Below are positions 7,643 to 26,282 of a DNA stretch of 64,000 bases, piece after piece. The notes beneath the pieces were generated by a model, which did no database searches, was not told where the DNA came from, and worked only from the letters and a program-made list of their open reading frames with translations. Position numbers and translations under genes: made by a program. The number at the start of each line of letters is the position of its first letter. Position 1 is the first letter of the stretch. The stretch is from Apium graveolens (taxonomy: Eukaryota; Streptophyta; Magnoliopsida; Apiales; Apiaceae), in the NCBI RefSeq assembly GCF_009905375.1, contig NC_133657.1, positions 4,420,239-4,484,238 of the forward strand. The letters are read 5' to 3'.

Positions 7643-10325
7643 AGTACACAGAATGCTTGTTTGTGATTGTAATGTTAATAATGTATTCAGTTTCGACGGT
7701 GGAAGGAGGATGTATGACGGCTATAGGTGATCCGGGGATGACGAGAGACGGGCTACGAGTCGCGATAGAGGCATGGAATCAGTGCAATGAGGTTGGTGAA
7801 GAAGCTCCTGGTATGGGTAGTCCTCGCCAGGCTGATTGCTTTGATCTTGAGCCTCCTGATTCTATTGCTCCTACTTCATCCCTTAATTCTTCTCCATGTG
7901 AGTTCTTCTGAATTTTATCTCTGGCATTGTACATTCGGTTGAATAGCATAAGATCTTGTTGAGACCTTCCTTTGACTTCGTGTATTTGAGGGGGAATGTT
8001 GAATAACATAAGATCATGTTGGAGTGTTTCTCTGACACCTTAAAATAAAGGTTCAAATGTGCCATATTATTTGCTATTTCATAGTGTTTGAAGATTTGTG
8101 GTGTATAGATAATGACTTGAATTGGGTTCAAATACACCGGTAAGAGTATCTTCGATGCTTTTTGGCTAAATAATTAGCTAAATAGTGTGAAATATTGATT
8201 ATCTAAAATTTATCGAATCTGTAAGGAATTTTACTTTAATGAAGGTGACTGTAATGATTAGCTATATTTGAAAATAGTATGTTATCATTATTTTAAATTG
8301 TAATAAATAAAATATTTAATTTTGATATGGTAACATATGATGTATGATGTGCATTTGAGGTCTGTAGATGTTCATGCCAACGTCCGGAGGTTGACTATAT
8401 TTTTAGCTAACAGGAATGTACTATTGGAGTAGTGCATACTATTTTACATAATCTTTATAATTGATATTTATGATATGCCGCCTATATACTTTTAGCTAAG
8501 GGGTTTTTAGGATTGGAGATGCTGTAACACTGTACTGGTATAGTTGTATTTGGAACTACTATGATCAAGTACAATACTAATGTGTATAATTCCTTACTCT
8601 TGCGAGGAAAGTTAGGTTGATCCACAGAGTAAACCAAACAGAAAACACGTATGGAATTGAAAATGCCCAGAACCAAGGACTGAAGGATATCGATGTCGAT
8701 AAATATGCAGCCTGGAAAGAGGTTTATCTGGGAACCAAATGTGAAGTTTCAGATACACCTAGACCATGGCAGTTTTGGATGATCATGCTGAAAAGTGGCA
8801 ACATGGACACATTAGCTGCTGCATGCCCTGAAAACGGAAAGAAAGCGCAACCCTTTCCCCAAGACTCTCGTTTCCCTTGCTTTGGCAAAGGCTGCATGAA
8901 CATGCCAAGGATGTATCATGATTATACAAGTGTTCAAGGGGTCACTTCTATGAAAGGAAGATTTTATGGAACATGGGATCTGAATGCTAATGTTACAACT
9001 GCAGAAACAGCAAATGAAACTTCTTATTATTCTGTTACTTGGGAGAAGGAGATTGGTAGAAATGAAAGTTGGGTTTTTCATCATTTCTTGAAGACATCAA
9101 CTAAATATCCATGGTTGATGCTGTACTTGAGATCAGATGCTACTGATGGATTTTCCGGAGGGTATCATTACCAAACAAGAGGGATGACAAAAATTGTGAG
9201 TTGTGACTGATGTTATTCTTTTGGCTTAATGATCTTTTGAACGTTTGCACCAATATGCTTATGTGTCCATGTCGTTTCAAAGTGTTTCTTTTTGCCCTGA
9301 ATTACTGAAAACGCACATTTTTAACCTTGGACCGGGAAAAAAACAAAGGACCGGGGAAAAACCGGTACAAACCGGGCGGTCCAAGGTTTAAAAGGTATGT
9401 TTTCAGAACTTCAGGGCAAAAAGGAACACTTTGAAACCACGGGGGCAGATAGGTATATTTATGCAAAACTTGAGATTCAAAACGTCATTAAACCTATTCT
9501 TTTCGAGTAATAACTTTCAAAACTTTTGTACCGTTCTTATATAATCTTTTTTAAAATTTGAAAAGGTTCCAAAATCACCGCATTTCAAAGTAAGATTCAC
9601 ACTGGATATAAAGCAAGGAGGAGGACCTAGGAGTCAGTTCTACTTGATGGACATAGGAAGCTGTTGGAAGAATAATGGACAGCCTTGCGATGGCAATGTC
9701 ACCACAGACGTGACACGCTACAGTGAGATGATCATCAATCCAAGCACAGAGGCCTGGTGCAAACCAGATGATCTTGGAAAATGTCCTCCATACCACACTC
9801 TGTCAAACGGGACAAAAATTCATCGTTCTGATACACGAAACTTCCCTTATGCAGCTTATCATATTTACTGCTCCCCTGGGAATGCAAAGCATATTGAGAA
9901 GCCATTTAACTATTGTGATCCTTACAGCAATCCGCAACCTCAGGAGATACTGCAGATTCTACCACATCCCGCGTGGGGAGAGTATGGATATCCGACACAG
10001 AAGGGCCAAGGTTGGGTTAATGATTCAAGAACCTGGGAACTTGATGTTGGCAGACTTTCACAATCACTTTATTTTTACCAGGTATCGTATAATTCAGCTA
10101 CTTTCGACTGCATTTGCTCGATGACTTTATCGTGTTGTTGTTTCTTCGATTTTGATGCAGGATCCAGGAACTGCACCCTTTGAGAGGCATTGGCCATCCA
10201 TCGACTTGGGAACTGAGATATATATGAGTGATAATCAAGTTGCAGAGTGGACTGTTAGCGATTTCGACATCGTAGTTCCTGATACACAATCTGTAGTTTC
10301 TGATACACAATCTGCTGATGCATAG
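7624..10325 (+). CDS. Secreted DUF7705-family ('gacO-like') protein, 4 exons
   Basis: I read four exons: 7624-7897, 8612-9195, 9566-10081 and 10161-10325. GT-AG junctions keep phase and give 512 residues. The exon 1/2 acceptor is the least certain; AAAG|TT at 8611/8612 restores the frame. The protein starts with a signal peptide (hydrophobic FVIVMLIMYSV near residues 12-22). Family landmarks follow: AWNQCNEVGEEAPGMGSPR in exon 1, TPRPWQFWMIMLKSGN and FPCFGKGCMN in exon 2, FTLDIKQGGGPRSQFYLMD and PHPAWGEYGYP in exon 3, and WPSIDLGTEIYMS near the C-terminus. It is rich in cysteines and N-glycosylation sequons, which suits an extracellular protein. Plant homologues are often named rho GTPase-activating gacO-like or DUF7705; that name implies no proven activity. 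Length fits the family and the frame is intact. Introns 1 and 2 hold MITEs. Confidence 0.85.
8144..8524. mobile_element. PIF/Harbinger-like MITE in intron 1 of the DUF7705-family gene
   Basis: The left end GAGTATCTTCGATGC and the complement of the right end CAGCATCTCCAATCC are imperfect inverted repeats of the common GAGCATCTCCAA type. Each side is flanked by TAA, the 3-bp target typical of PIF/Harbinger. Subterminal GGCTAAA/TTAGCTAA motifs are also inverted. 381 bp, noncoding, wholly within the 714-bp intron 1. Confidence 0.6.
9223..9494. mobile_element. Foldback Mutator-like MITE in intron 2 of the DUF7705-family gene
   Basis: The two halves are long inverted arms (about 130 bp each) starting GGCTTAATGA and GGTTTAATGA. 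Shared segments include GTTTCAAAGTGTT, TTTTTGCCCTGAA and AACCTTGGACCG. The element is flanked by perfect 9-bp direct repeats TATTCTTTT at 9214-9222 and 9495-9503, as for Mutator-like elements. It fills most of the 370-bp intron 2 and has no coding capacity. Transcribed through, it would form a long hairpin. Confidence 0.85.
10272..10313 (+). repeat. 21-bp in-frame tandem duplication in last exon
   Basis: Two adjacent 21-bp units differing at one base encode VVPDTQS and VVSDTQS, seven residues from the C-terminus of the DUF7705-family protein. The duplication is in frame and extends the tail without affecting the conserved domain. Confidence 0.85.
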
Positions 10326-10985
10326 GGGAATGTACTTATCACTGAAATCTTCTATCACTCTTGTTTATAAAATTTTTAGCTAATTAATTATGGCATTACG
10401 TATATTTAGAAGATACATTTTGCAAAATATGTCACAGAGCAGAACACTGAAGTGAAAGGAACAAATGGAGAACATATAACATAAACAATACCTATTGTGA
10501 ATCAGACATCGTGTCCCTTTACATCGTGTCCCTTTACGGAAAGCCACGAGTTCGACTCCTAGCACTTGCGTGTGCTTAATTATTAAAAAAAAGGACATCC
10601 AACAACTTAGGTATTGTCCTACCAAAAAAAAGTGGGCATTTTCACCTTTTCAGCGCGGTAAAAAACTTGGATATCATAATCACCGAAAAATTTGTTAAAG
10701 CATTTTACAAGCAAATCATCTTCTGAAATCTTTAATTTAAGTTTAAATGTAGCTATGATTAGAAGAAAGGGCCATCTAATTCTATGGTTGGAAAAAATAA
10801 TAACTTTTCAAATAAAAATTCAAGACAACAATTAAAGCAACTTTACATGGACATAATTAAACACCTCTACAAAACTAAACTAGCACAGGATAACGAGGCT
10901 CCCAACATGCCAACTTACAGCCCGTATTACATGTGCCGGGCTCGACTCAAGAAGGAAAAATCCCACCCAAGAACATATTGAATCA
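10326..10985. other. Intergenic region between convergent genes
   Basis: These 660 bp separate the stop codon of the plus-strand DUF7705-family gene from that of the minus-strand MAP kinase gene and must hold both 3' UTRs. No ORF is supported. A SINE-like fragment lies at 10497-10592. Confidence 0.65.
10497..10592 (+). repeat. SINE-like fragment with B box
   Basis: GAGTTCGACTCC at about 10548 matches a pol III B box and is followed about 25 bp later by an A-rich tail (TTATTAAAAAAAA). A 15-bp tandem duplication (CATCGTGTCCCTTTA) precedes it. It is too short for a whole SINE, and no A box is evident. Confidence 0.35.
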
Positions 10986-19354
<8,369 letters not shown>

Positions 19355-19664
19355 AATTCAGCACTGATAACTCAAATTTTGTATCGAAAAATCTATATAA
19401 ATTAACTTGGAATAAAAAGAACAAAAATTAAACTAGTTGAGCAAAGAATCTAGCAAATCAACCACATTTTCCCCATCGACAACGACTTCGAATAACAAAC
19501 CCACTGTTCCTAGTAAACTTGTCTTGAAAACAAGAAATTGATACAGATTTAGTATATAATAAGCAGCCAGCAACAACAATCACACCCACTTTACTCATTC
19601 AATTCTAAACAACCCCTCCTTAAACCTCAGCCTCTCATCGCATCGATGAATCCGCCAAGTTCAA

Positions 19665-19945
19665 TCAAGACTCTGTGTGGGGGGATAGATAAGAGAGAGA
19701 AAGAAGAGAGAGAGAAAGAAGGGAGAGAGAGAGAGGGGAGAGAGAGGGAGCGTCTTTGGGACACTTTAGTTTATGTCGAGAGAGAGAGAGAGAGAGTCTT
19801 TGGGACACTTTAGTTTATGTCGAGAGAGAGAGATGAATAGGAAGCAAGACTCTGTGTGAGGGGATAGATGAGAGAGAGGGAGAGATTGAAATCGTCTTTG
19901 GGACACTTTAGTTTATGAAGAGAGAGAGAGAGAGAGAGATGAATA
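19665..19945 (-). repeat. CT-rich leader with tandem duplications upstream of the MAP kinase
   Basis: The plus strand shows many GA runs, so the minus-strand transcript leader would be CT-rich, as common in plant 5' UTRs. Embedded are three copies of TCTTTGGGACACTTTAGTTT (starts 19753, 19797, 19895) and two of CAAGACTCTGTGTG (19666, 19844), implying tandem duplication of roughly 140-180 bp. Transcription-start placement is inferred from the TATA element at 19969. Confidence 0.75.
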
Positions 19946-19968
19946 GTGAGGGGGCGTTTAACACGCGG

Positions 19969-19974
19969 TATATA
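19969..19974 (-). promoter_or_regulatory. Putative TATA box of the MAP kinase gene
   Basis: The minus strand reads TGTATATATACCGCG here, about 615 bp upstream of the start codon and just before the CT-rich leader. Spacing would put transcription start near 19940. No other TATA-like motif is better placed, but this is sequence inference only. Confidence 0.5.
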
Positions 19975-20279
19975 TACAATAGATGCAGAGAGAGACATGG
20001 ATAGATACAAAGGGGGGAGGTGTAAGTAAGAGGACTCGTAGTCATGTTGGGTTTGTACTTTGGTTATTATCCACACTTTTTATGACTTTACTTGAGTTTG
20101 GTCTGTACGGCCCAGTTTTATTTGTGTACCACAGTCACTTAAGCTAAGGCGATTATAAGGCAAATTATGGTAAGTAGTTATCAACCATGTTCCCCGACAA
20201 TCTAATCATATCGACAGGAATTGGTTGGAGCTGATTAACAAACGGAATTGCCAATAATAATTTTGTGAATTAGGGCCTT

Positions 20280-20751
20280 TGCAAACATGTGATCGCCGCA
20301 AATCTCCTCGTGAACTTCTCTCAAACAATATTAAGGCCTGCAACAAATGCTTCATACTCGGCCTGATTGTTTATTACAGGAAAGCTAAAAGAGATTGCAG
20401 TTTGGATTGTGAAACCATCCAAACTTTTCAAGATGAGTCAAAGCTCAATTGTCGAAGATTCGTCCACATTTCGAGTCCACACTCATGATTAGCATTTAAC
20501 GTGGTTCCAGTATTTATATCCATAGGTCCGGGTTCCGATTCCGGAAAGTTGCATTCAACAACAAAATCAGCAAGTGCCTGAGTTTTGATAGCAGTCATGT
20601 GAACAAAAGTCCGATTGAATTGGTCGAGTTCAACAACCCAATTCACAGGCCTTCCCGAAATATATGGTTTATGAATTATTTTTCTTAGAGGTTAATCAGT
20701 GACAATCCGGGTTTTTCTTCCTTGGAAGTAATGTTTGAGCTTTGTAGTAAC
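20280..20751 (-). pseudogene. Gypsy RNase H linker and second (archaeal-type) RNase H remnant
   Basis: Minus-strand frames show KLKHYFQGRKTRIVTD near 20751-20700, NWVVELDQFNRTF and TAIKTQALADFVVEC at 20646-20560, then INNQAEYEAFVAGL nearer 20300. The conserved order is that of Tat elements. An in-frame stop follows IVTD, and further frame breaks occur. Confidence 0.75.
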
Positions 20752-21540
20752 CAGGGGCGGATCCAGGATTCTAAATCTACTAGGGCTGAAGTAAAAAAAA
20801 ACTGTTCATTCAGTAAAACGATAATGAGCAAACTAGTATTTTATGTAAAAGCAAAATCACAAAATTTAACCATGCTCTTAACTTGAAATCTAACATATGC
20901 AAAAATATAAGTAATAACGATACTACTTTACAATGCGAAATTGAAAAAAAAAAGATTTTTTCACATCATTTGAATTGTATTCGACGATTTTTTTAAGCGT
21001 AAAATTCATTTATCACTTCATCACGTACATTCACCCAATTTAACAATCATGTACAATTATCAATCAAACAAACACTTAAAATAACAAAAAAAATATGTGG
21101 CAACCAGAATTTATATTTAACAATTAAGAAGTTAGTTTAGACAATTACATTATATACGTAATTACAGCAACAAAGGACCCGGGAATCAACAACAAAAAAA
21201 CAACCGGAATAAACAATACAATTGCAGATGAAAAATGGACATAAACACAACCTAGTTTAGAATTCATTATTCTATTTTATTTAATTTGTATTTTAACGTA
21301 TGTAATTTGCATAACAGGTTTCATTTTGATAACAAGCCCGGTACAGATTGGGCCTATTTTGCTAAGTTGTGACAAGTTAGATTATGTGTGTGGACTACTA
21401 TGCAATCGGCTAATATACATAAGTGGGCTGGTCCTTTTTTCTATATGGGCTGTATTAAATAGGAGTATAAAATGTTAAAGGGGATGGTGGATTTTGACCT
21501 GGGCTGGAGCCAACCCTAGCCAGCCCACGGTCCGCCCCTG
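20752..21540. mobile_element. Non-autonomous hAT element inside gypsy RNase H
   Basis: Ends are CAGGGGCGGATCC and, in complement, CAGGGGCGGACCG. Flanking 8-mers GTAGTAAC (20744-20751) and GCAGTAAC (21541-21548) differ at one base. The 789-bp body has no transposase ORF. Removing it rejoins the interrupted minus-strand RNase H reading between ALVT and KLKHYF, which confirms the boundaries. Confidence 0.9.
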
Positions 21541-22450
21541 GCAGTAACCAAAGCACAAGTGAATTTCTCAAGTCTTGGATACCTGGTTTTTGCATCCTAC
21601 AACACTTGGCTAACATAGTAGACCGGCTTCTGCTGCCCATCCTCTTCTGTGATCAGGGCTGCTCCTACTTCTAGGACCTCGGCAGATAAATAAAGGTATA
21701 GGGGTCCCCTGGTTGGGCTTTGGTCAAGATTGGTGGCTTGGAAAAGTACCCTTTGATTTCTTCAAAAGCTTTCTAGTAGTCAGAACTCCAATTTACTTTT
21801 TGTTCTCGGCTTTTTTCAACAAGTCAAAGAAAGGTAGACATCTCTCAACTAGTTTGGACACAAATATTATTAGTGTTGTAAAGACCTTGCCAATTTCTAG
21901 ACATCCCTCTGGGTCCTGGGAGGTTACATTTCCTGAAATGTCTTTAACTTTTCTGGATTGCCTTCAATTCCCCGGTTGTTCATCATGAATTCTAGGAACT
22001 TTTCATCTCCTACACCAAAGGTGCATTTCTCTGAATTCAGCTTTAACTCGTACTTCCTCAAATTCTCAAAGCATTTTTTGAGATCAGCAATGTGACCCGA
22101 GATTGTTGTGGATTTCGCGATCATGTCATCGATATAGGATTCTAGATTTCTCCCAAATGGGGTTTTTAAGAATTTATTCATCACCCTTTGATAGGTCGAT
22201 CCTGCATTCCTCAAACCAAAGGGCAACATTATGTATGCATATAATGTCCGATGGATGATGAAAGCTGTCTTAAAAATGTCATCCGGGTTCATCTTGATTT
22301 GGTTGTACCCGGAGAAGAAATCCATAAAGCTTAGCATGAAATGTCTGGATGTGACATCAATTAGTTGGTCTATACTGGGTAGAGGGTATGAGTCCTTCAT
22401 GCATGCTGCATTTAGATATATATAGTCTACACAAATCCTCTACTTGTCAC
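21541..22450 (-). pseudogene. Gypsy reverse transcriptase / RNase H pseudogene
   Basis: A 158-codon minus-strand frame (22400-21924) has RT motifs: FSGYNQIKMNPDD, LPFGLRNAGSTYQRVMN, the catalytic YIDDMIAKS (usual Y-V-D-D variant) and KLNSEKCTFGV. RNase H follows after frame breaks: VLEVGAALITEEDGQQKPV and an internal stop just before DAKTRYPRLEKF (about 21680-21545). The usual downstream tract is then split by the hAT insertion at 21540. Decayed and nonfunctional. Confidence 0.85.
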
Positions 22451-23739
22451 TGGGCTTCGTTACCATGACAACATTAGCTAGCCACTTCAGATACTTGAGC
22501 TCACATATGATATCAGCCTTGAGTAATTTCTCAACTTCTTCACCCATTATTTTTTATCTTTCTAGAGCAAAATTCTGTTTATTCTACTTTCGTATGAAGG
22601 TCACGATCGACATCGTTACTAACGGGCATTTTTTTCCAGATCCACATCAAAAGTATAGATAGCCACAGATTCCTTCAGTCCGGGCATGTTTCCTGGACTT
22701 CATTCGAATATATCACCTGATTCACGGAGTAAAGAGATTAGTTCTTCCTTGAAAATAATTTGAAGCCCGCCTACAATCTTTACTTTTCTAGAAGAATTAC
22801 TTTCATCAATCGAGACCGCTTCTATCTCGACTATAACTTTTATCTTTGTTTGGCCCTTGGCAGAGACCAGTTGTTGGACCCGGGCATCCACATTCTTTTT
22901 CATGTAAGCGTGAGCCTGAGACTCAAATTTTCTTTGGTTTCTCTCCCCTGGGTCAGGGTTAGTTGCTATTTTGTCTGGACTGCTGCTTGAGTCAGGACTG
23001 GTTGCTTGCATGGAAAAACTATATTGACCTCTGAAAGGGTTTGGTTTAGTCACAACCATGACTTGGTCGCATAGCCTTAGTTCGTCTGAACTTGGATTGG
23101 TTATTGTTGGGACCAGATTGCTTTCAATAACCTGGACCTCTTTTCCCGATCCTTCTTTTGGGCGAGGACGGTGCTTCTTATGGCATTGTTGTTTTCGGAG
23201 AACTGTGGCTTTTCTTTTTTTATCTTAGTGAGTTTCGTCCATGACTATAGCTTGACTATAGCATTTCTTCGCTATCTCATAATCGTCCTCTATTTCTCCA
23301 ACTCTAGTCGGGGTTGAAAATTTGGCTTTCAGATTGGAAATTAAAATTATGGATTGCATTATGGTCTGAGCCGAACGACCTATTATTCCATTATAAGAGG
23401 AAGGAGTATTGATAACATAGAACTTTATTACATGAGTGACCTGGTTGGGAGCAGCTTCCAACTGGACCGGGAGGTATAAAGTTCCTTGGATCGGGACTAA
23501 ATTATTCCCGAACCCATAGAGGGGACCTTTTTGGCACTCATTTGATCGAACACTTCACAGCTGCATGCGATCCACGGTGTGTTTGAAAAGAATATTCACT
23601 GAAGAGTAATTAAAAATCAACATTCTCCTTACTTCATTGTCAATATATTCAGGGTCACGACCAAAGTTTCATTTTGGTTTGGATTAAGTCCCTCATAGTC
23701 CTTACTACCAAAAGAAATGACTAGTTCGGGGAAGGACTG
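22451..23739 (-). pseudogene. Gypsy protease and protease-RT linker remnant
   Basis: Minus-strand frames contain the Tat-type protease region: NETLVVTLNIL, the degenerate active-site segment (expected DNGSSAD, here FNYSSVN), then VIKFYVINTPSSYNGIIGR (23461 to about 23370). A linker with GQTKIKVIVEIE follows at 23059-22700. At least two stops separate these pieces. The lost aspartate and frame breaks mean no activity. Confidence 0.7.
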
Positions 23740-24977
23740 TGTTTTGCAAGACATGCATATACATAACAAGACTAAGTCATCTTGACAATTCTAATGATAA
23801 GTTGTATGATAATTTAATTTTATATTCTGTAATTGTATTTCTTGAGTCTGTAAAAATGATAAGTAGATTAGACTGAAGGATCTTTCTGTGAACGTCCATC
23901 AAGCTAATAAATAAACTCTGGAAGAAGATCAATCATGGTCATACCTCAGAGAAAAGTAAGCTTGGAGTTGAATAATGTTGCTCTAGGAAAAATGTTCTAA
24001 GTCAGATATTGACAAGTCACAGATCAAGGAATATCAAGAAGTATGTCGAGATGTCCAAAATAACTTGTAGAGAAGTCCCAAGGGATATCGATAAGTCAGT
24101 TTGCATGTAGAGAACTCAGATATCGACAAGTCAAAAATTCTATGTAGAGAACTGGAGATATAGACAAGTCAATTCTTCATGTAGAGAACTAGAGTTATCG
24201 ACAAGTCAAATCCTCATGTAGAGAATTGGAGATACCGACAAGCCAAAAGCTTATGTAGAGAACCGGAGATATCCATAAGTCATTCTACTTGTAGAGAACT
24301 GGAGATCTCGACAAGTAAAAAGAAAACACATATAAAGAACTCAAGATATCGATAAGTCATTTTACTTAGCGATATGTGACATCTCTACAGAATAAAAGAG
24401 ATCTCGACAAACAACTTCATAATTCAGAATGCGGATAACTTGTAGATTCAAGATTACCAGTCAACAAACAATTCTATCACTGAATTGGAAAGACTACAAA
24501 TACAGCTTGAAGAATACAAGATCAAGAGTCAAGATTCATTGGACAAAGGAGGGTCACAGACCTAATAGATTCTACACAGATTTGCTAACACTGAAAAATG
24601 GATATGTACAAAGTAGCTTTAGAAACTGTGTTAGTCCATTTTAGTGCAAGTTTTGTAAACCCGTGCATGTTGATCTATAAAGCATGTCACGGGTCCTTTG
24701 TTTAGAAGTAACAAACAGATCTAGGAAAAATCTTGTATTCTCTCTCAAGAATTATAGTTGAGTTCTTATCTTTAAGAACAAAGATTTGTAGCAAGACATA
24801 TTTGATTTAATACAAATCAAGTGAGTTTTTAATAATCCGCTTGTGTGTTTATATTTAAGTATTTTATCACTACAAGTTCATACATCTGTTTTGTTCCAAA
24901 CAGCCAAACACTTTCACAGTTAATTAAAAAAAGAAAACACATTCACCCCCCCTCTACATTGCATTTCGTACTTAACA
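23740..24977 (+). repeat. 5' LTR of element A
   Basis: Begins TGTTTTGCAAGACATG and ends CGTACTTAACA directly before the primer-binding site: TG...CA, about 1,238 bp. It contains a strong minisatellite (24030-24420). The left boundary is inferred from the TG start next to readable gypsy sequence; the partner LTR is outside the window. Confidence 0.7.
24030..24420 (+). repeat. LTR minisatellite (TGTAGAGAACTGGAGATATCGACAAGTC-like units)
   Basis: About eight units of 40-50 bp alternate GTAGAGAACTGGAGATAT with CGACAAGTCA. ACTTGTAGAG and ATCGACAAGT are near-complements, so each unit can fold. Repeated palindromic motifs in LTR U3 regions are a known Sirevirus feature. Confidence 0.8.
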
Positions 24978-24979
24978 AG

Positions 24980-24991
24980 TGGTATCATAGC
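24980..24991 (+). other. Primer-binding site of element A (mutated)
   Basis: TGGTATCATAGC, one mismatch from the tRNA-iMet consensus TGGTATCAGAGC, two bases after the LTR. Confidence 0.8.
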
Positions 24992-25027
24992 AAAATCTGA
25001 AAGTAAACAGATAAAGATCTTGAAAGT

Positions 25028-25661
25028 ATGAGTGCACAAAAGATCAGTAGTATCAAGATTCCTATCTTTGACAAGATAAACTACACTTTGTGGAAAAAGA
25101 AAATGATGTTGTTCATCAGGATGGCCAATCCAATGTATGTTGAAATTCTTAGGCATGGACCCTTTATTCCTATGGAAAGGATTTCTGAATTAACAGATTG
25201 GGACATGGTCATTCCTGCACACTTTTGTTCTAAAGATCCATCTACCTACACTGAATCATATAAAGAGAAGGTTGCACTTTATAGTGGCTTACAACTCATA
25301 TTAACTGAGTCTCTTGATAATGTAATGTTCAACAACATTATCAATTGTGAGTTAGCTAAGCAAATCTGGGAAAAGATAGAGATCTTGTGTGAAGGAGCAA
25401 AAGAGGTGAGATCTAATCAGAGAAGGATCTTGGTTTCACAGTATGAGGGTTTCATGGCTAAACTAAAAGAAGGCATTACTGAGGTCTTTGAGAGATTCAA
25501 CAAATTGGTATTTGATTTGCAGCTTCATGACAAGTACTATGAAGCTGAAGAAGTTAACCTCAAATTCTTGCTCACTCTTCTTGACCACTTGGAATAAAAT
25601 ATCTCGGCAATAAGAGAAGGAAGAGATTTAGGAAGAATAACTTTGGAGGTTTTGTATGGTA
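25028..25661 (+). pseudogene. Element A gag, 5' part (split by B)
   Basis: ATG at 25028 opens a 189-codon frame with copia gag features: KIPIFDKINYTLWKKKM near the N-terminus, AKQIWEKIEILCEGAKEV mid-domain, and a stop at 25595-25597. The frame continues beyond it to LEVLYGM, where the LTR of B begins at 25662. Gag resumes at 56724, just after B. The start follows the primer site by 36 bp. Confidence 0.85.
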
Positions 25662-26227
25662 TGTTAGATATATTTGAGATGTCATGTCTAATCTTTTGTG
25701 CTTAGTTTCAGAACTTAATATCAGGACTTACTGGAAATCAGAACTTACTCAAGTCAGAGTTTATATCAGAACTTAAGGCCGTCGGGATTTATATCAGGAC
25801 TTACGTGCGGATACTTCAGATAAGGAAAGCAGCTGATTTACAGGAGAGGATCTGGACTAAAACAATAGAAGATATACATGGAGAGTTAGAAGACTAGAAG
25901 ACTTGTAGAAGATAATATCTGATTGATATATTTTAGCAGACAGAATTATATTCTATATCAATTAGAAGATATCTTGTAACTGTGTACTATATAAACACAG
26001 CTTAGGGTTTACACTATATGTGTTATCATTCACGAGGAAGATTATACATTGTAACCTAGCAGCTCTTAGTGATATTGTTCATCACTAAGAGAAAACAACT
26101 GTTCTATTGTAACAGATTTTATTATATTGAATATACTTGATTACTGTTACATACTTGTGTTGATAAATCGATTTGATTGTATAAACACTATATTCAACCC
26201 CCTTCTATAGCGTTGTGTGACCTAACA
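25662..26227 (+). repeat. 5' LTR of element B
   Basis: TGTTAGATATATTTGAG to GTGACCTAACA. A TATA box TATATAAA lies at 25988-25995 in the CTATATAAACACAG context shared by the 3' LTR and by D's LTR, so transcription would start around 26020. Same length as the 3' LTR with no net indel. Confidence 0.92.
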
Positions 26228-26229
26228 AG

Positions 26230-26241
26230 TGGTATCAGAGC
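26230..26241 (+). other. Primer-binding site of element B
   Basis: TGGTATCAGAGC, a perfect match to the plant tRNA-iMet 3' end, two bases after the 5' LTR. Confidence 0.92.
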
Positions 26242-26282
26242 TACTCTGTTGATATACAAACAGTAAGATCCGGTTTACAATC

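Larger units (their letters stand above)
20275..23739 (-). mobile_element. Tat-lineage Ty3/gypsy fragment (element F)
   Basis: On the minus strand, pol remnants run protease (from 23739), linker, reverse transcriptase, RNase H, then a second RNase H-like segment with INNQAEYEAFVAGL at about 20300-20370. That second, archaeal-type RNase H is characteristic of the Tat branch of Ty3/gypsy. No LTR, gag or integrase is in view. The 5' side is cut by the LTR of element A at 23740, and the 3' side ends about 200-300 bp from the MAP kinase promoter. Stops and frameshifts occur throughout. Confidence 0.8.

Noticed and set aside
8812..9084. 90-codon minus-strand ORF opposite exon 2 of the DUF7705-family gene
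   Set aside because: Antisense shadow of a well-supported exon, with no similarity of its own.
10535..10592. tRNA gene suggested by GAGTTCGACTCC
   Set aside because: Only the T-arm-like segment is present; an A-rich tail follows.
24030..24420. Regularly spaced repeats resembling a CRISPR array
   Set aside because: Units are diverged and spacers are not unique; the block lies inside a plant retrotransposon LTR with TG...CA ends and a primer site.
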